Below, piece after piece: positions 34,698 through 46,700 of a stretch of DNA of 64,000 nt (the stretch's first letter is position 1; every line of letters begins with the position of its first letter). The stretch is from contig NW_024040041.1 of assembly GCF_014851395.1 (NCBI RefSeq), positions 13,078,242-13,142,241 on the forward strand. Direction: 5' to 3'. The translations under genes and the position numbers were made by a program. The notes below the pieces were generated by a model, which was given only the letters and a program-made list of their open reading frames with translations, did no database searches and had not been told where the DNA came from. The DNA is from Micropterus salmoides (lineage: Eukaryota; Chordata; Actinopteri; Centrarchiformes; Centrarchidae).

Positions 34698-35510
34698 TTA
34701 TACCTTGCTGTCCAGTGTTTCTATGTTCATCCCTTCATGAATCTGACTTAAATATCTATCACTTACATCAAGAAATTCCTCCCAATTAGCCTTCTCAAAT
34801 ATCCATTTCCCCCCTGTGTTCTCTATGACCAGTGGTGTTTCCATATTTATCTTGCACCTAACTGGATAATGATCACTCCCTATAGTTCCTTCATGGTACA
34901 CTGCCCAATCACATACTGATGCCATGGAATTTGATACCAAAGTGAGATCTAACACAGATTCTTTTCCTGTATGTACATCTATCCTAGTGTTACTGCCATT
35001 ATTTAAGCATACTGAATTATTTTCATCAAGTAACTCTTCTATCACCTGACCATTTGTGTCTGTTCTATCACTACCCCATAATGTGTTATGTCCATTAAAA
35101 TCTCCACACCAAACAATATTACTACTATTCTGCCCTTCTATCTCTTCCAGCTTCATTAATTCTAGTTTTTTGCACAGGTTATAATAATTCACAATCGTTA
35201 CTTCTTTCCTTGCCCACATTTTCACTACCACGCACTCTTGTTCTCTTCTTATCCCTAAAATCCTGTAAGGAATGCCCTGCTTTATAAAGGTGACACAACC
35301 CCCGCCTGCCCCCTCCATCCTATCTCGCCTCACAGTTACATACCCATGTAGAACAAACTCCAAGTTTGGTTTTAACCAGGATTCTTGGATACATACAATG
35401 TCTGGTTTCCCCCCCCTACTACCTATAAACTGTTTGAAGTCTTGTCCATTAGCTATCAAGCTTGTCGCGTTCCACTGAAGAATTAAAATTATTAGTATTA
35501 GGACTATCAA
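34698..35510 (-). pseudogene. LINE ORF2 N-terminal part: AP endonuclease domain
   Basis: An open frame of 270 codons encodes an exonuclease/endonuclease/phosphatase domain: LQWNATSLIANGQDF, DIVCIQESWLKP, IVWCGDFNGHNTLWGS and GSDHYPV, which carry the catalytic Asn, Glu, Asp-Asn and Asp-His. It stops abruptly just after ETLDSKV, where the reverse transcriptase should begin, and joins RNase H sequence. Confidence 0.85.
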
Positions 35511-36690
35511 CCCACATATGCTGTCTCTTGACTTGACTGTATACTAAGTTCATCTCTTAGTTCTTCCCACCTTAATCCTATCATATCCAAATGGTGCACT
35601 GCAGCTTTTACTATGACCTGGATCCGTTCAGTTTTAGATTTGATCTCATATGTTGCATTTATCACTCCTGCAATGAATGTCACCAACTTCTTCTTCTCTA
35701 CCCATGCCTTCTTCTCGTCTTGCTGTTTTCTCCCCATCACTTGCTCTTTGCTACATCCTCCCTCCTTATGCTTCTTAATCTCTCCTGCCATCTTAACTGC
35801 CTCAGCATATGATACTTTTTCCTTTCCTCAAATTACTCGAACCTCCACCTCTTGCTTCAATACCTCACATTCCCAATATGCAACGCTGTGATTACCTCCA
35901 CAGTTACTACATTTGGGACTCACTCCCTCTCCACACTTTCCATATTCATGACCCCCCCCCCCCCCCCATATCTAGCACATTTCCTCTTTCCTTTGCATAC
36001 TTTGGCTACATGTCCAAACTCCTGGCAGTTGAAACATCTCATAGGTTTTGGTATGTATTCCCTTACATTATATCTCACAAAGCCGCAGTAAACCTCCTTT
36101 GGAATCACCTTTTCTCCAAACTCTACCAACACAGTTTCAGTCTCAATTTTCTCTATTCCTCTTGTCATTCTTTTCACACTCTTAACTGATCCCTCCCTCA
36201 CTTTCAGGTTCTCCATTAGCTCCCTCATACTGACATTTAGAGAAACTCCAGATATCACCCCTTTGCTACCGTTGATTCTTTGTTCTCCAACTCTTACAAC
36301 CTTAGACACTTTGATTTTTCCATTGATAGTCAGCTTCTTTGCTTTCACCACCTGTTCTTCACTACTACACCCAAGTTTGCAAGTTTCCATCTCCTAATAC
36401 CTTTGCATGATTTACTTCCCCCACTTGCCCTTGAATGATTTTTGTTAGCTTCAAGGGATTGATTTTCTTTACTCCCCAGATTTGAGGGAGACTCAAATCT
36501 TATCACTACATTAAGCACTCCTGCCTTTGGATTCTTCCTCTCACTTTCTCCTTTGCTTAGACTAGTTGTATTTTTCTTTCTCTTAAACCAACCTGCGTTC
36601 CTGTTCTCTCTCCTTCTTACCACCTCTTTCCACCCTTTTCCTCCCCCCTCATCTACGTAATTTCCCTCTTCCTCACTAAACTCCATACTG
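35507..36690 (-). pseudogene. LINE ORF1 (gag-like, CCHC zinc knuckles), frameshifted
   Basis: Frames at 36686-36345, 36390-35920 and 35791-35507 together form an ORF1 nucleic-acid-binding protein. A first CCHC, CFNCQEFGHVAKVC, is followed by a second (GGGHEYGKC, damaged by the C/G homopolymer) and a third, CSNCGGNHSVAYWEC. Three knuckles in a row are usual for I/jockey-clade ORF1. The reading frame is broken at least twice. Confidence 0.8.
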
Positions 36691-36975
36691 TTACTATCAT
36701 CTGTCTCCCTCCGAGTTTGTAAGGAACCCCGCAGGACTACTGTTCGGGACCTATACAGGCCGTCGGTCTATAGTCCTGCACAATGTTCCCCACAAAACCC
36801 AATTCTACTGTTAGCAAATCGAAATATTCACTACTTCAACTCGTATACTCAATTTCAAACTCAGCGCCAAACAAACAAATCCTCCCACGCTTCTTCTTTG
36901 GTTTGATCGTCGGTTGCCAAACAACTCGCACCACACAGAGCAGCCCCGCACTTCATCCAACAAGAGACACTTAAA

Positions 36976-38996
36976 AGGGGGGAACTATAATAAATAATAA
37001 ATAAATACATCTTAAAACTGACTTGATTGTTTGTAACAATCACCATCACAAAATTGGAGATGGGATGAGAGAGAATGTTCATTACTTTGGAAAAAGGCAA
37101 ACAAGTTAGATACAGTGTGTACTGATACACTGTTCAAATGTGACACCTATGTACTTTTCTAAAGGAGACCATACAAATTAAAAATGATGGGAAGATCATT
37201 GGTTTTGTAGCATTTAATGGTGCATAAGTTCTCAATATTTACATAATATTTATAATTATCACTATGAGGAAAAATGCACAAATCAAGCACTTGTAATCAT
37301 TTACAATTTCAAGTGACTCAATTAATAATAAAAAATAAAATAAAATTTGAAGATAGTCAGTGCAAGTTTATTAAGTTGACACCTCTGGGTTCATTTTCAT
37401 GGTATAGCATGTACACACAATCCAATCCATCCAGCAAAACACTGGCCATAACAATGAATCTAATTACAGTTAAAATCATTTGATCACTTCTGTTGTGCAG
37501 CATCTCAGTGATAAAGCTCTCTCTCATCCCATTGTTTATTTAGTTTTGTCTTTCAATAACAAGCCAAAACCACATTAGGCAGAAAAATAATAAAATCAAT
37601 CAGAACTTTGAAAGCAAAGATTAGAAGGTTTTGAGACTGGCAGGTTGCCAATTTGAATAATACCACTGGGGGAATCTGGATGGGAAATACTCTCCCTTCC
37701 TGCAACAAATGCTCCAGTGGAGCTGGTAAGTGGCCTTGGAGAACTGGGAGACTACCATGAATGTGCATCTTAGGTGTGAAGATCTTTAGGATTATGCCTT
37801 ATAATGTACAACTGTATTATAGTGAGGTTTGAACAGCAGAGTCTCCCCACACACAGCTGCTGGTGTCATACTCGAATACAACTGAAAATCATGTCATGCA
37901 GGTTGTGGCCTGAGCAGTGATGAGAGCAAATAAATAGGGCTACCAGTATTTGTGGCACCTCCTCCTTCACACATCACATCTTATGAAATCTGTTAATTCA
38001 GCCAGAACATGCAAAGTAAGATACAAACGATTTTGCAGCTCTCTCTTTTTTTAAACTAAATTCAGCTTGGTTGACTGTTGATGGCTGCCTTTTGATGACA
38101 GAAGTGTCCATGTGTTAGTGGTTGTATCAAGAATCCTAACAGATACAGGCAGATAATGAGTAATTCTCCATCCCTGCTGTATCGCAAAGTATGCTTGGCA
38201 GTGAGATGACGCGTAACGATGTGAACGTTTTTGGAAGGGCAGGCTGTTGAGTGTGAAATGGCCTTTGCCTCCACCGTCCGTTACCATTTGAAAACATGCT
38301 TGTCCTCTAGCTCAGCTGCTCAGATTCAGTGTACTGCTGGGCAGTGTGGGGAGCTCCAGCACTTCTTCATATTCTATTCACATGTAAAGATCAAAGTGAG
38401 TCTGCACTTTTTCATTTTGATTGCCCCCCTCCATTATCACACTTAAGTTAATGTAGTATGTGTTGTGTTCAGCAGCTCATTGTGTTTGTTCTTCCGTGAT
38501 CGCCCTGGCTTAATGTGATCCTTGTTAACGTTAAATAAATTAGCATAATTTGTGCCAACACAAATAATGTGGTTTACCACCCAGCAGCATCTTGCATTTT
38601 ACAGTCTCATGTTAGGTTTCTGCCAAGCAGTTAGCTTTTTTTCCCCTTTTCTGTGACAAAAGAATAGCAGCTCTAGCATTGTTGGAAAACTTTGATTCCG
38701 CACCTTTTAACATCGGATGAGCCACTTTTTCAACCTTTCATTCATTACAAAACTTCTACTAAATTACTCTAAAAACAGCACAGTAACAATGTTGTTGTAC
38801 ATTGAATGGTGGACATACATATGAGTGTCAAACTAGTGAGATGCATATTAGGCTTTCACAATTATACATTTACAAGTACGATTATTATGTTTAAATTAGT
38901 GAGGGAAGATTCATAAAATGTTAGGTGTCATGTGTCCTAAATGCACAAGCATTCACAGGACACAGATTATGTCAATCTATTTAAGTCTGTCCTTGG
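36976..38996. other. Intergenic / possible nudt9 3' UTR
   Basis: The stretch is AT-rich with no recognised exon. The open frames at 37553-37768 and 38051-38287 have no domain. The part closest to 38997 is likely the 3' UTR of nudt9. Confidence 0.4.
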
Positions 38997-41900
38997 TCAC
39001 CAGTGAGCTTTCCTCTCTTTGGCAACCAGCTCTAGGAAATGGGAGTGACTCGCATAAAGCGGGAAGGACGAGTCAACATCAACCCACTGGACTTGGCCTG
39101 CGTCATCGCCAGCTTGCAGCGGCAGCTCGCTCACACTGTTGCCTGCAATAACAGTACAGATATGTCAATGCCCTACAAACACGCTATTAATTGTCTGCAG
39201 AGAGACAAGTCTTTTAAAATGGTTTGCAAATTGCTGGAGCAGTTGTCGCATGAACAAAATTCTGGATCTGTAAAGCAGAATTTTCAGTAGTGACAGTGCA
39301 AAAGGAAAAAATGTTTTACTATTATTTATTATTGATACCTGAGTCATCATGGAAGTTAACAGCGACTGTCTCCATCCAAGCATTGTCAGTGTTTCTAGGA
39401 TCATCCACGTAGCCTTTATAAACCTGAAGGAGAAAAAAACATATTGCAGCTTTCCTCAGAGAAACAGTTGTTGATTTAAACATGACACTAGACAAGCGAG
39501 CGGGTGTCGGTTTTTGACCTCAAACCCTGCCGATTTAAAGAGTTCGGTGATGCGCTTGTGGATTTCTGCTCTCTCTGATGGCGGGACAGCCAGTGAGTTC
39601 AAGGCTTCTTCCGAGAACTCCCGTTGCAGCGTGAGAGAGACCTGCTCCCCTGGATCTACCATCCCCTGCAAAAGAAGCACATACACACAATTAATCAATC
39701 AAGTCACAGGAACATCTTACTTGACTGCAAATTTACTTTTTGTTGTCCCTGAGCATTCTTGAATAGCTGTGGTAAGGACTATGAAAAGCAGGGTAGAATA
39801 ACACAATGTGAGAACAGAAATTGGCAGAGAAATAGAGTGGGAAACAACAGAGCTCATCAATAAAGCTTGAAAACGAAATGTAAATGCCACCAACCCCAGG
39901 AATGGCCCACTCCCCACAGTCTTTCCTCTTTATGGACACAAATTGCAGGATAGGCTGTTTGGACTCCGAGTGTTGTACCTTTTCTCCTTCACCATCTACT
40001 TTCCATCTACAGGACAGTGACATACATTAGGTCTCTCCCTTTTAAATCATTCTAATGTAATTAAACTGAGCAATGAACTATGGTTTGTAAATATCTGGAT
40101 TACACTGGCATGTAAAGTGAACTAATAGTTACCTGGTAACAATGGGATCTGCTGCATGATTGGGTCCCCATCGTCCCAGCAAACCTCTTCCAGACAACCC
40201 TGTGCGCCCATGTGGATTTCTAAAAGTGAATGTGCAAATTATTTATTTAAGATATGTTTGCTGAAATTAATTAATGAGAAATACTGTTACAAAGAGTATT
40301 TTAGACTTTCCAATTAAAGACTTTACTTTTTAGTGCTCCCAGCCGTGCTCTGGTCAACCTGACATGTTTGCAATTTTTTTGACAATGACATGTAATGTAA
40401 TGACTCCCTGTAATGTTAAGGGGTTGCTAATACTAGCGATCCCACTGAGAATTAACATCACAGACAGCAGCTCTGTGCAGCTGCAGCTATTTGTGAAAGT
40501 AACATTAGTAAAGTGTCTGCTAACATATTAGCCATCAGAAATAGATAAGCTGATTTAGTAAACAACTTTTGTGACTTTCTTTTGGAGACGACTTTCTACT
40601 CCTCAAGGCTTGGAAATCATGTTTTTTGAGCAAAACAAATCCAACTGACAGTGTTACGAACTAATGTTATCTAAACGTCAGAGAAACCCTTTAAAGTACC
40701 ATTTCTCTAGGAACTCGATAACTTACAGTGGCCTTCCGTTTTCGATTTTGTAGCTGCCCTCAAAGCTTGTCCTGTCCACGGCACCATCCACAGTGTTGAA
40801 CTGTGGAGAGAAAGCGCTGCGAAACAAGCAGAAGTCATCTAATCTGGCATGAATAAACTCTAGCTGATCTTTGAAAACAAACAGCTTGTATAACAGTCAG
40901 AATGTCTCACAAAAGGCAAGGAAATAGCAAATATTTTGGACTATATAAATATATAATTCACATACAGTACATTCTGAAGTGTATTAAAATATATTTGATG
41001 CATTTTAATTTGGTGTTGCTCACTCTATATCAGGATCGGCCCATACTGGCTTCTTTACTACTAAAGGGTCAGTGTAGATGACTGGATTATACTGTGGCCA
41101 GTCCTGACTCCAGTCCACCTTGTCATCAGGCACTGGGAAGCGCTGGATTTTGGACCCTGGATACTCGGGGCATCTGGACTTGACATGAGGTGCTGCTGAG
41201 GATGGCATTGTCCCGACACTGGTAATGAAGAGGTTACACCAACCGGTACTAATAGGTCTAACGGTTTGACTAGTTCTGATAGGATGCGTAGATAAGCAGG
41301 AGATGGCAGGCCTGCTGGGGAGGAAATATGAGATGTGAAAATGCCTTCCCTGCAGCAGCGTGGTCACGTCACCACCACACATGCACTCCTCACCCTCCTG
41401 GACCTTCAGCAAATTATGGAGAAGCCTTCCCCCTCAAGGGATGAGAGCATCCTCTGTCATAAACTGACAACACATTGGAGGAAACACTCAGGAGGAAACC
41501 ACACACTTAAAGCTGGGCTAAGGCAATTTAGTTCAGATGCATTTAAACATGTTTTTTGTTGAAACTCTCTTCTCTCCCAACTGCAATCAATAACGCTCTA
41601 AAAAATCCAGTCTGTGTTGCAGGACTGGTCTGCCTTCCTTGCCTTTATCCACTTACCTCCATTGTGCATAAAAATGTGTTTTGGTGGAGTGGTTTTGGAG
41701 GGAGGCCCGAAAGGAGGGATTTTTTTTGACAGATACTTCCTAAATCTATCGGTTTGTTGCATGTTCTCCAACATTGCCTAACCCAGGTTTAACTGTTTGT
41801 CCTTAGAGCAGTGGACTCCTACTACTACTACACTGCAATACACATCTGTTGTCTAAATTAATTATGGTTTATTTTACCTACCTCTGGACGATTACATGTT

Positions 41901-42305
41901 GAATTTTGTTTAACATTCTATTTCACAATAATACATTAAACTGAAATAAAGCTTAACTATAATTCTGCACGTAAACCACGTCAGTATCAATGAAAACAGT
42001 TGGCTACGTTAATCGTTATGTCTACTGTAATGTTGACTCCAATCTTGTCGCCTGGCTCTGCTAACAATGTCTCTGATTAGGAACAGAAATAGCTGCCGCA
42101 GCACATAGCTATGTCTAATTTTGATTAGAGCCTAAATTGTCTTTAAATGTGTAAAATAATCATTACTCTTCTAGTTAACTCCTGATAACTAACACTGCTG
42201 TCCATACCTTAGTCCGGGCGAGCAGACGGTGTACGGGAGTCCGAGGAAAGTGAGCGCTAGACGAATCCTGCCGATCCAGTGTCGTCGCAGAAGAAACTGT
42301 ACCAT
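38997..42305 (-). CDS. nudt9: ADP-ribose pyrophosphatase, mitochondrial (Nudix hydrolase 9)
   Basis: This hydrolyses ADP-ribose to AMP and ribose 5-phosphate, with a mitochondrial form in vertebrates. Eight exons on the minus strand: 42305-42208, 41314-41024, 40816-40727, 40219-40133, 40006-39895, 39665-39519, 39423-39339, 39142-38997. These sum to 1056 nt, or 351 aa, against 350 in human NUDT9. The N-terminus MVQFLLRRHWIGRIRLALTF is Arg-rich, amphipathic and free of acidic residues, as a mitochondrial presequence should be. The substrate-recognition half includes YPGSKIQRFPVPDDKVDWSQ, KIENGRPLNPHGRTGL and GRWGPNHAADPIVTR. The Nudix box at 227-248 carries G, E, RE and EE in REFSEEAL. The C-terminus keeps YVDDPRNTDNAWMETVAVNF and AGDDAGQVQWVDV. 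The intact REF.EE distinguishes an active enzyme from the TRPM2 NUDT9-H domain of mammals. Every phase closes, so I am confident of the structure. Confidence 0.95.
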
Positions 42306-43747
42306 TCCTAATCAATAGTTCAACAACATGCAGAGTAGAGTAACCAGGAAGTGCACCGCCTGGCGCGGGACGTCTGCAAAGGGGCGTGGCTGCAGCAGTC
42401 GCAATCGTTTCCATGGTGAAGATTCAAGTACTGTCTCTCTTAAATAAATAAATAAATAAAAGTAAAAGAAATAGATGGAAAGATCGATTTTATATCTATA
42501 CCTTATTACAAACTTCAAAACACAACATTATTTAGTTATTTTCAAATTCAAAGTCAAAAACAAAGTGCTTTGTTTATTTGATCTGACAATGTAAATCACT
42601 GTTATTACACAAACTTATTAGAATTGGTAAAACTATCAAAACATAAACAAATGCCAATCTCATCAACATCGATACAAATAAAATAAAATACGAAATACAG
42701 GTATTAGAAAATATAAGTAATGTGCAATTTGGAGATATAAAATACATTCTATACAAATTGATATCATCACATTTTAAGGATTTGATATGGGTCTTACCCT
42801 TTTTATATACAATCTATGGTCTTACCTTTATCTCCCTACACTGAAATGATATTTCAATATTTTTTTTTCCTAGGGTGGCGAAGGCGTGGCCCGTTCTACC
42901 CTGCCTCTGATAGGCTAGTACTCGTTACCTTCGTTGGTTGGATTGGTTAGGTTTAGTCAGGAGAAGCATGATTGGTTAGAATTAGGGTAAGAACATCAGG
43001 GTAAGCCAATCAAAGATAGAGTACGGCGGTCATGCCTCGCCATCCGGGAAAAAAGGGTTTCTCTTTACTAAAACATCATAGATTAATATGAATATGTCTA
43101 AAATGTAAGACTGCACCAATATATGATCATTTGCCGTCGACTATAATAATTGTATCCTGTTTTATTAAATGTAATCTTGATAAAGTCCTTACACAACAGA
43201 AAGGCCTCACCTGTGGGCTCAGTGCTCTAACATAACGTTAGTGGGTGCCACAGAGTGCCCCATTTATGCTACAGCACTCGTGGTTTACGGGGCCGGATAA
43301 CCACAAAAATAGATTTGATCATTAAGTCTTATTATTCTCGTCAACAGGCAGCATGCAACATATTTCGGCACGCCCACTCGTGGCTGCTGCATGTTTATTT
43401 GGCAGATCGCGCTTGTTTCGCTACAACATCGGAACTGAATAGGCGGCGCCTGTGGCCTAATGACGCGACTCCGCCCAAACAAGTCACTCTAGTGTGCAAA
43501 TCTAACACACCAGTATTACAGTAGTTTAGCACGCGCATTTACGCTCGGTGCTGAGACCAAATCCGCGCTCGCGAACGAAATCCATTTACTCTCCAGTAGT
43601 TGCGAGGCCCCTAGTCGAGTCGCTCTGCGCCGTTAATCTAACAATCCGCTCGGTTAAAGCCCCGGACAGACGTCAAACCGTGCAGAGAGCGGCGGCGGTC
43701 CCTCGGTGAGACTCAGTGACAGAGCAGGAGCGGTTCGGAGAGGAAGA
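42306..43747. promoter_or_regulatory. Divergent nudt9/mapk3 promoter region
   Basis: About 1.4 kb separates the two start codons. Inverted CCAAT boxes (ATTGG) lie at about 42942 and 42971, and a CCAAT at 43006. A GC box CCGCCC occurs at 43471, and the last 250 bp before the mapk3 start are CpG-rich with no TATA box. The part nearest nudt9 is AT-rich with an (AATA)n run at about 42443-42458. The CCAAT cluster (about 42875-43065) may itself be a repeat. Shared control is inference only. Confidence 0.5.
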
Positions 43748-46700
43748 ATGGCGGATTCAAGCGGCACCGCAGCGGTCGGGGCCGCAGGCTCCAACAGCGC
43801 TGCTGCCGGGGCGGCTGGCACGGTGGCCCATGATGTAGCGCCCGCACCTGCGGGACCCAAGCCCGGGTGCGAGTCCGTGAAGGGCCAGATGTTTGATGTG
43901 GGCCCCCGCTACACGAACCTGTCTTACATCGGGGAGGGGGCTTACGGAATGGTTTGGTAAGTTGTCGTCTCTGTTGGGCCGTAGTAGTATCTGAATCAGA
44001 AGTGCTCGCTAACATTAGCTGTTTGTTAGACAGCTAACCTCAGCTGTTGTATTCAACAAGCGTCGTGCATTAATAGTGAGTGCATCTGCCCAACATTCAC
44101 ACATTGAGGAACCTGAAGGCAGCTAATGTTGTGGTTAGCAGGTTAGCCGACTAGCTAACTTTACAGGCGTGGCTATGAGCTTTACAGGAAACATAATTGG
44201 GAGTGATTGCGCAGGACGTAGGTTGCTCTCCCATGATAAACCTTTTGCAGACTACATTTGACCGCAAATTTGAGTTAGTTATCGCTGGAGCCATTTTATA
44301 CGTCCGGCATCAGTCACACAATCACATTCATATCTACAGGAGCTGTGTTTGCTGAACATTAAGCCTGCAGCAAAGCTGTTGCAGAGGATGCGAGAGGGAT
44401 TTGTCAGTTGTAGCGAGGCCTTTCCTCGTGTTATCGCTGTATGAGATCTACAGCCTTGTTGGAAATGTTAAGTAACCCTGTTGCACTTGACATCGCTGCC
44501 AAGTCATTGCTATCGAGGCTGAATTGTGAACGCGATCAGATGTGACAGCATTGCGTGTCAGTGGACGTTAGCACGAGAGCTGAGCCCACACGTCAACAAG
44601 ACACGCCGTGTAGACTGTCATGTTCACACAGGAGTGTGACAGCACGGTACCATTCTGTCAGTGTCATCGTGGTCATGTGGTTCCACTGTGCAGCATTTTG
44701 TGTTTGTAAACACTGCCAGCACCCACTGGTTGGTACAGTGACAGAAAACCAATTAGTTTGATCATATGATTCGCACCAGTACGTTGGTGTACAGATGGCT
44801 CCAAATATGAATTTAACCAATGCGCACAACCAGTGCTGTTTGTTCTTGTCATAGTATTTCAGTTATTGGAAATAGGCTCACAAGCGTGTGAACGTGCCCA
44901 GTTTATGCTGTGTGTTGTGCAATAAGAGAGTAGGCCTTTACCAATAGGAGAGATGTGATGTAACTGTTGTTCCTTTTGAGGTTCTCTGTAAAAACCAAGG
45001 CAGTGATGGGTTTTCATAATTTGGGTCCCAAAACCTACAGGGGGATGAACAATAAATTCAAGGGTCCCATGGTCCCAGCCTGGTCTCTATTCTCCGCCTA
45101 CACTCAGGCCTACACCTACAGAGCTTCACCACATATCGGCACAAAAAGAAATGTCTCCTGTGCATATTGGCCGTCTGCAACGCCCTTTTGGAGATTAGCG
45201 TTAGCCCAGTTTCTGATAGCGTCATTGTGCATGAATTGTATAGTGTGTAATATGAGACCTGTTTTGTGCTTCTTTCCACTTCCACCCTATCCAGCTCTGC
45301 TGTGGACAACGTGACAAGCCAGCGCGTAGCCATCAAGAAAATCAGCCCATTTGAGCACCAGACATACTGCCAGCGCACGCTGAGGGAAATCAAGATCCTG
45401 CTGCGTTTCCACCATGAGAATATCATCGGCATCAACGACATTCTCAGGGCACGGCACATTGACAACATGAGGGATGTGTATCCTTTTTAATGCCTTACAG
45501 CAGAGGTTTTCAAAGTGTGAGGCGAGCCTCCCCAGAGGGGCTCCTAACAATTTCAGGGGAGGCTCAGTGAATGGAAATCAAACAATATTACATTACTTAT
45601 TATATTAGTAATGTTAGTGTGTGTGACTTGGTTAATGAGAGAGTTCAGAGATACAGTGGTTTTGGTGAACTGTTTTTCCTACATTACCAGCGTCAGAAAA
45701 TCTATTTTGTGGAGTCTGAAGTTAGTCAAACAGCAATATTAGGCCATTTTGCCTCAATTGTTGAGTGTCTATGAGATCAAATAACATAATCATGATCACA
45801 AAGGCATCCAGGAATTGAGCGAAACTAAACAAGTAAACTGGTGGTGAGGGGCACCTTTTCTCAAGATTTGTCTGTGGGGATGCCCAAAGTCTTAGACTTT
45901 GAAAACCCTGCCTTACAGGAAGCGGCTCACTGCATGCTGTTCATGCATGTCACTTATTCCCCAAATTTAGATCGAATCCAACTATTACTGGATTAAACTG
46001 ATTTTGCTAAGTTGCTGTAGTGCAGCCTCCAAATCAGTACTTTTATCAAGTCACATTTTTGTTCTTTGAGGGGGGGGGGCACAAAAGAGAAACCAGTTTA
46101 TTGCTACAGCTCTGTTTGTTCATTTTCAGAATTCTGCTGTGACTGCTCCTGACTTAAAAATGTACTGAGGCAGTGTGTTTTCATGTTGAGATTAAACCAA
46201 ACAAATAAACAAGGAGTTATTAATCCCGCTTTCACTCACTATACCTTTACCGTAGATCTTTGACCAAGAGTTCAGTTAAAAGACCAGCGTGTTTTCATCA
46301 GTGTATATTCACCTGAAATTAAAAATCGTTCGTTACCTTAGAATGAGCAAATGAGAATTAATATATACACAGAGAGCGGGTCCTCGTCCAGAGTCCACCA
46401 TGTTGCACCAGCATGTTTCTGCAGTAGACCAGAATGGACAAACCAAGCCCACAAAACCACGCTGTGGTCAGTTGATGAAATGTAGATGTATCAAGAACAC
46501 CCTTTGATATCCTGTTACAAAAGTAGCGCCGCTCCTTGTCGTGTGCGTAGCGAGTGTGTGGTTGAGAGAGAGAGAGAGCGCGGGTGGCAGAGAGTGACGG
46601 TGAATGCGAGCAGCGTAGAGGAAGGGGTTAGTGGTGAGTGAACTTGTCCGTTTAGCAGTAAATGTACAATGTTTGTTATAGTTTTTCAGTGAGCAAAGGC

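Larger units (their letters stand above)
33610..36975 (-). mobile_element. I/Nimb-type LINE lacking its reverse transcriptase
   Basis: The minus strand carries, in order, an ORF1 with CCHC knuckles (36690-35510), an AP-type endonuclease (35510-34698) and an RNase H plus C-terminal domain (about 34650-33745). A 3' tail includes GGTGGCAGTAATGCAACTCA and GGATGCCAGCTGCCGTAAA, then AAGAGGAAGAAGAA, which is characteristic of fish I-clade LINEs. The whole reverse transcriptase that should lie between endonuclease and RNase H is gone at about 34690, so the copy is internally deleted. Frameshifts, including a C homopolymer at 35951-35967, confirm decay. It is oriented like the GTPase gene and ends about 0.2 kb upstream of that gene's start. 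Confidence 0.85.

Noticed and set aside
35591..36189. Plus-strand frames over the LINE
   Set aside because: They are antisense of LINE ORF1.
43654..44015. Ala/Pro-rich minus-strand frames
   Set aside because: They are antisense of the GC-rich mapk3 exon 1.
45058..45550. Two long minus-strand frames
   Set aside because: They are antisense shadows of mapk3 exon 2.
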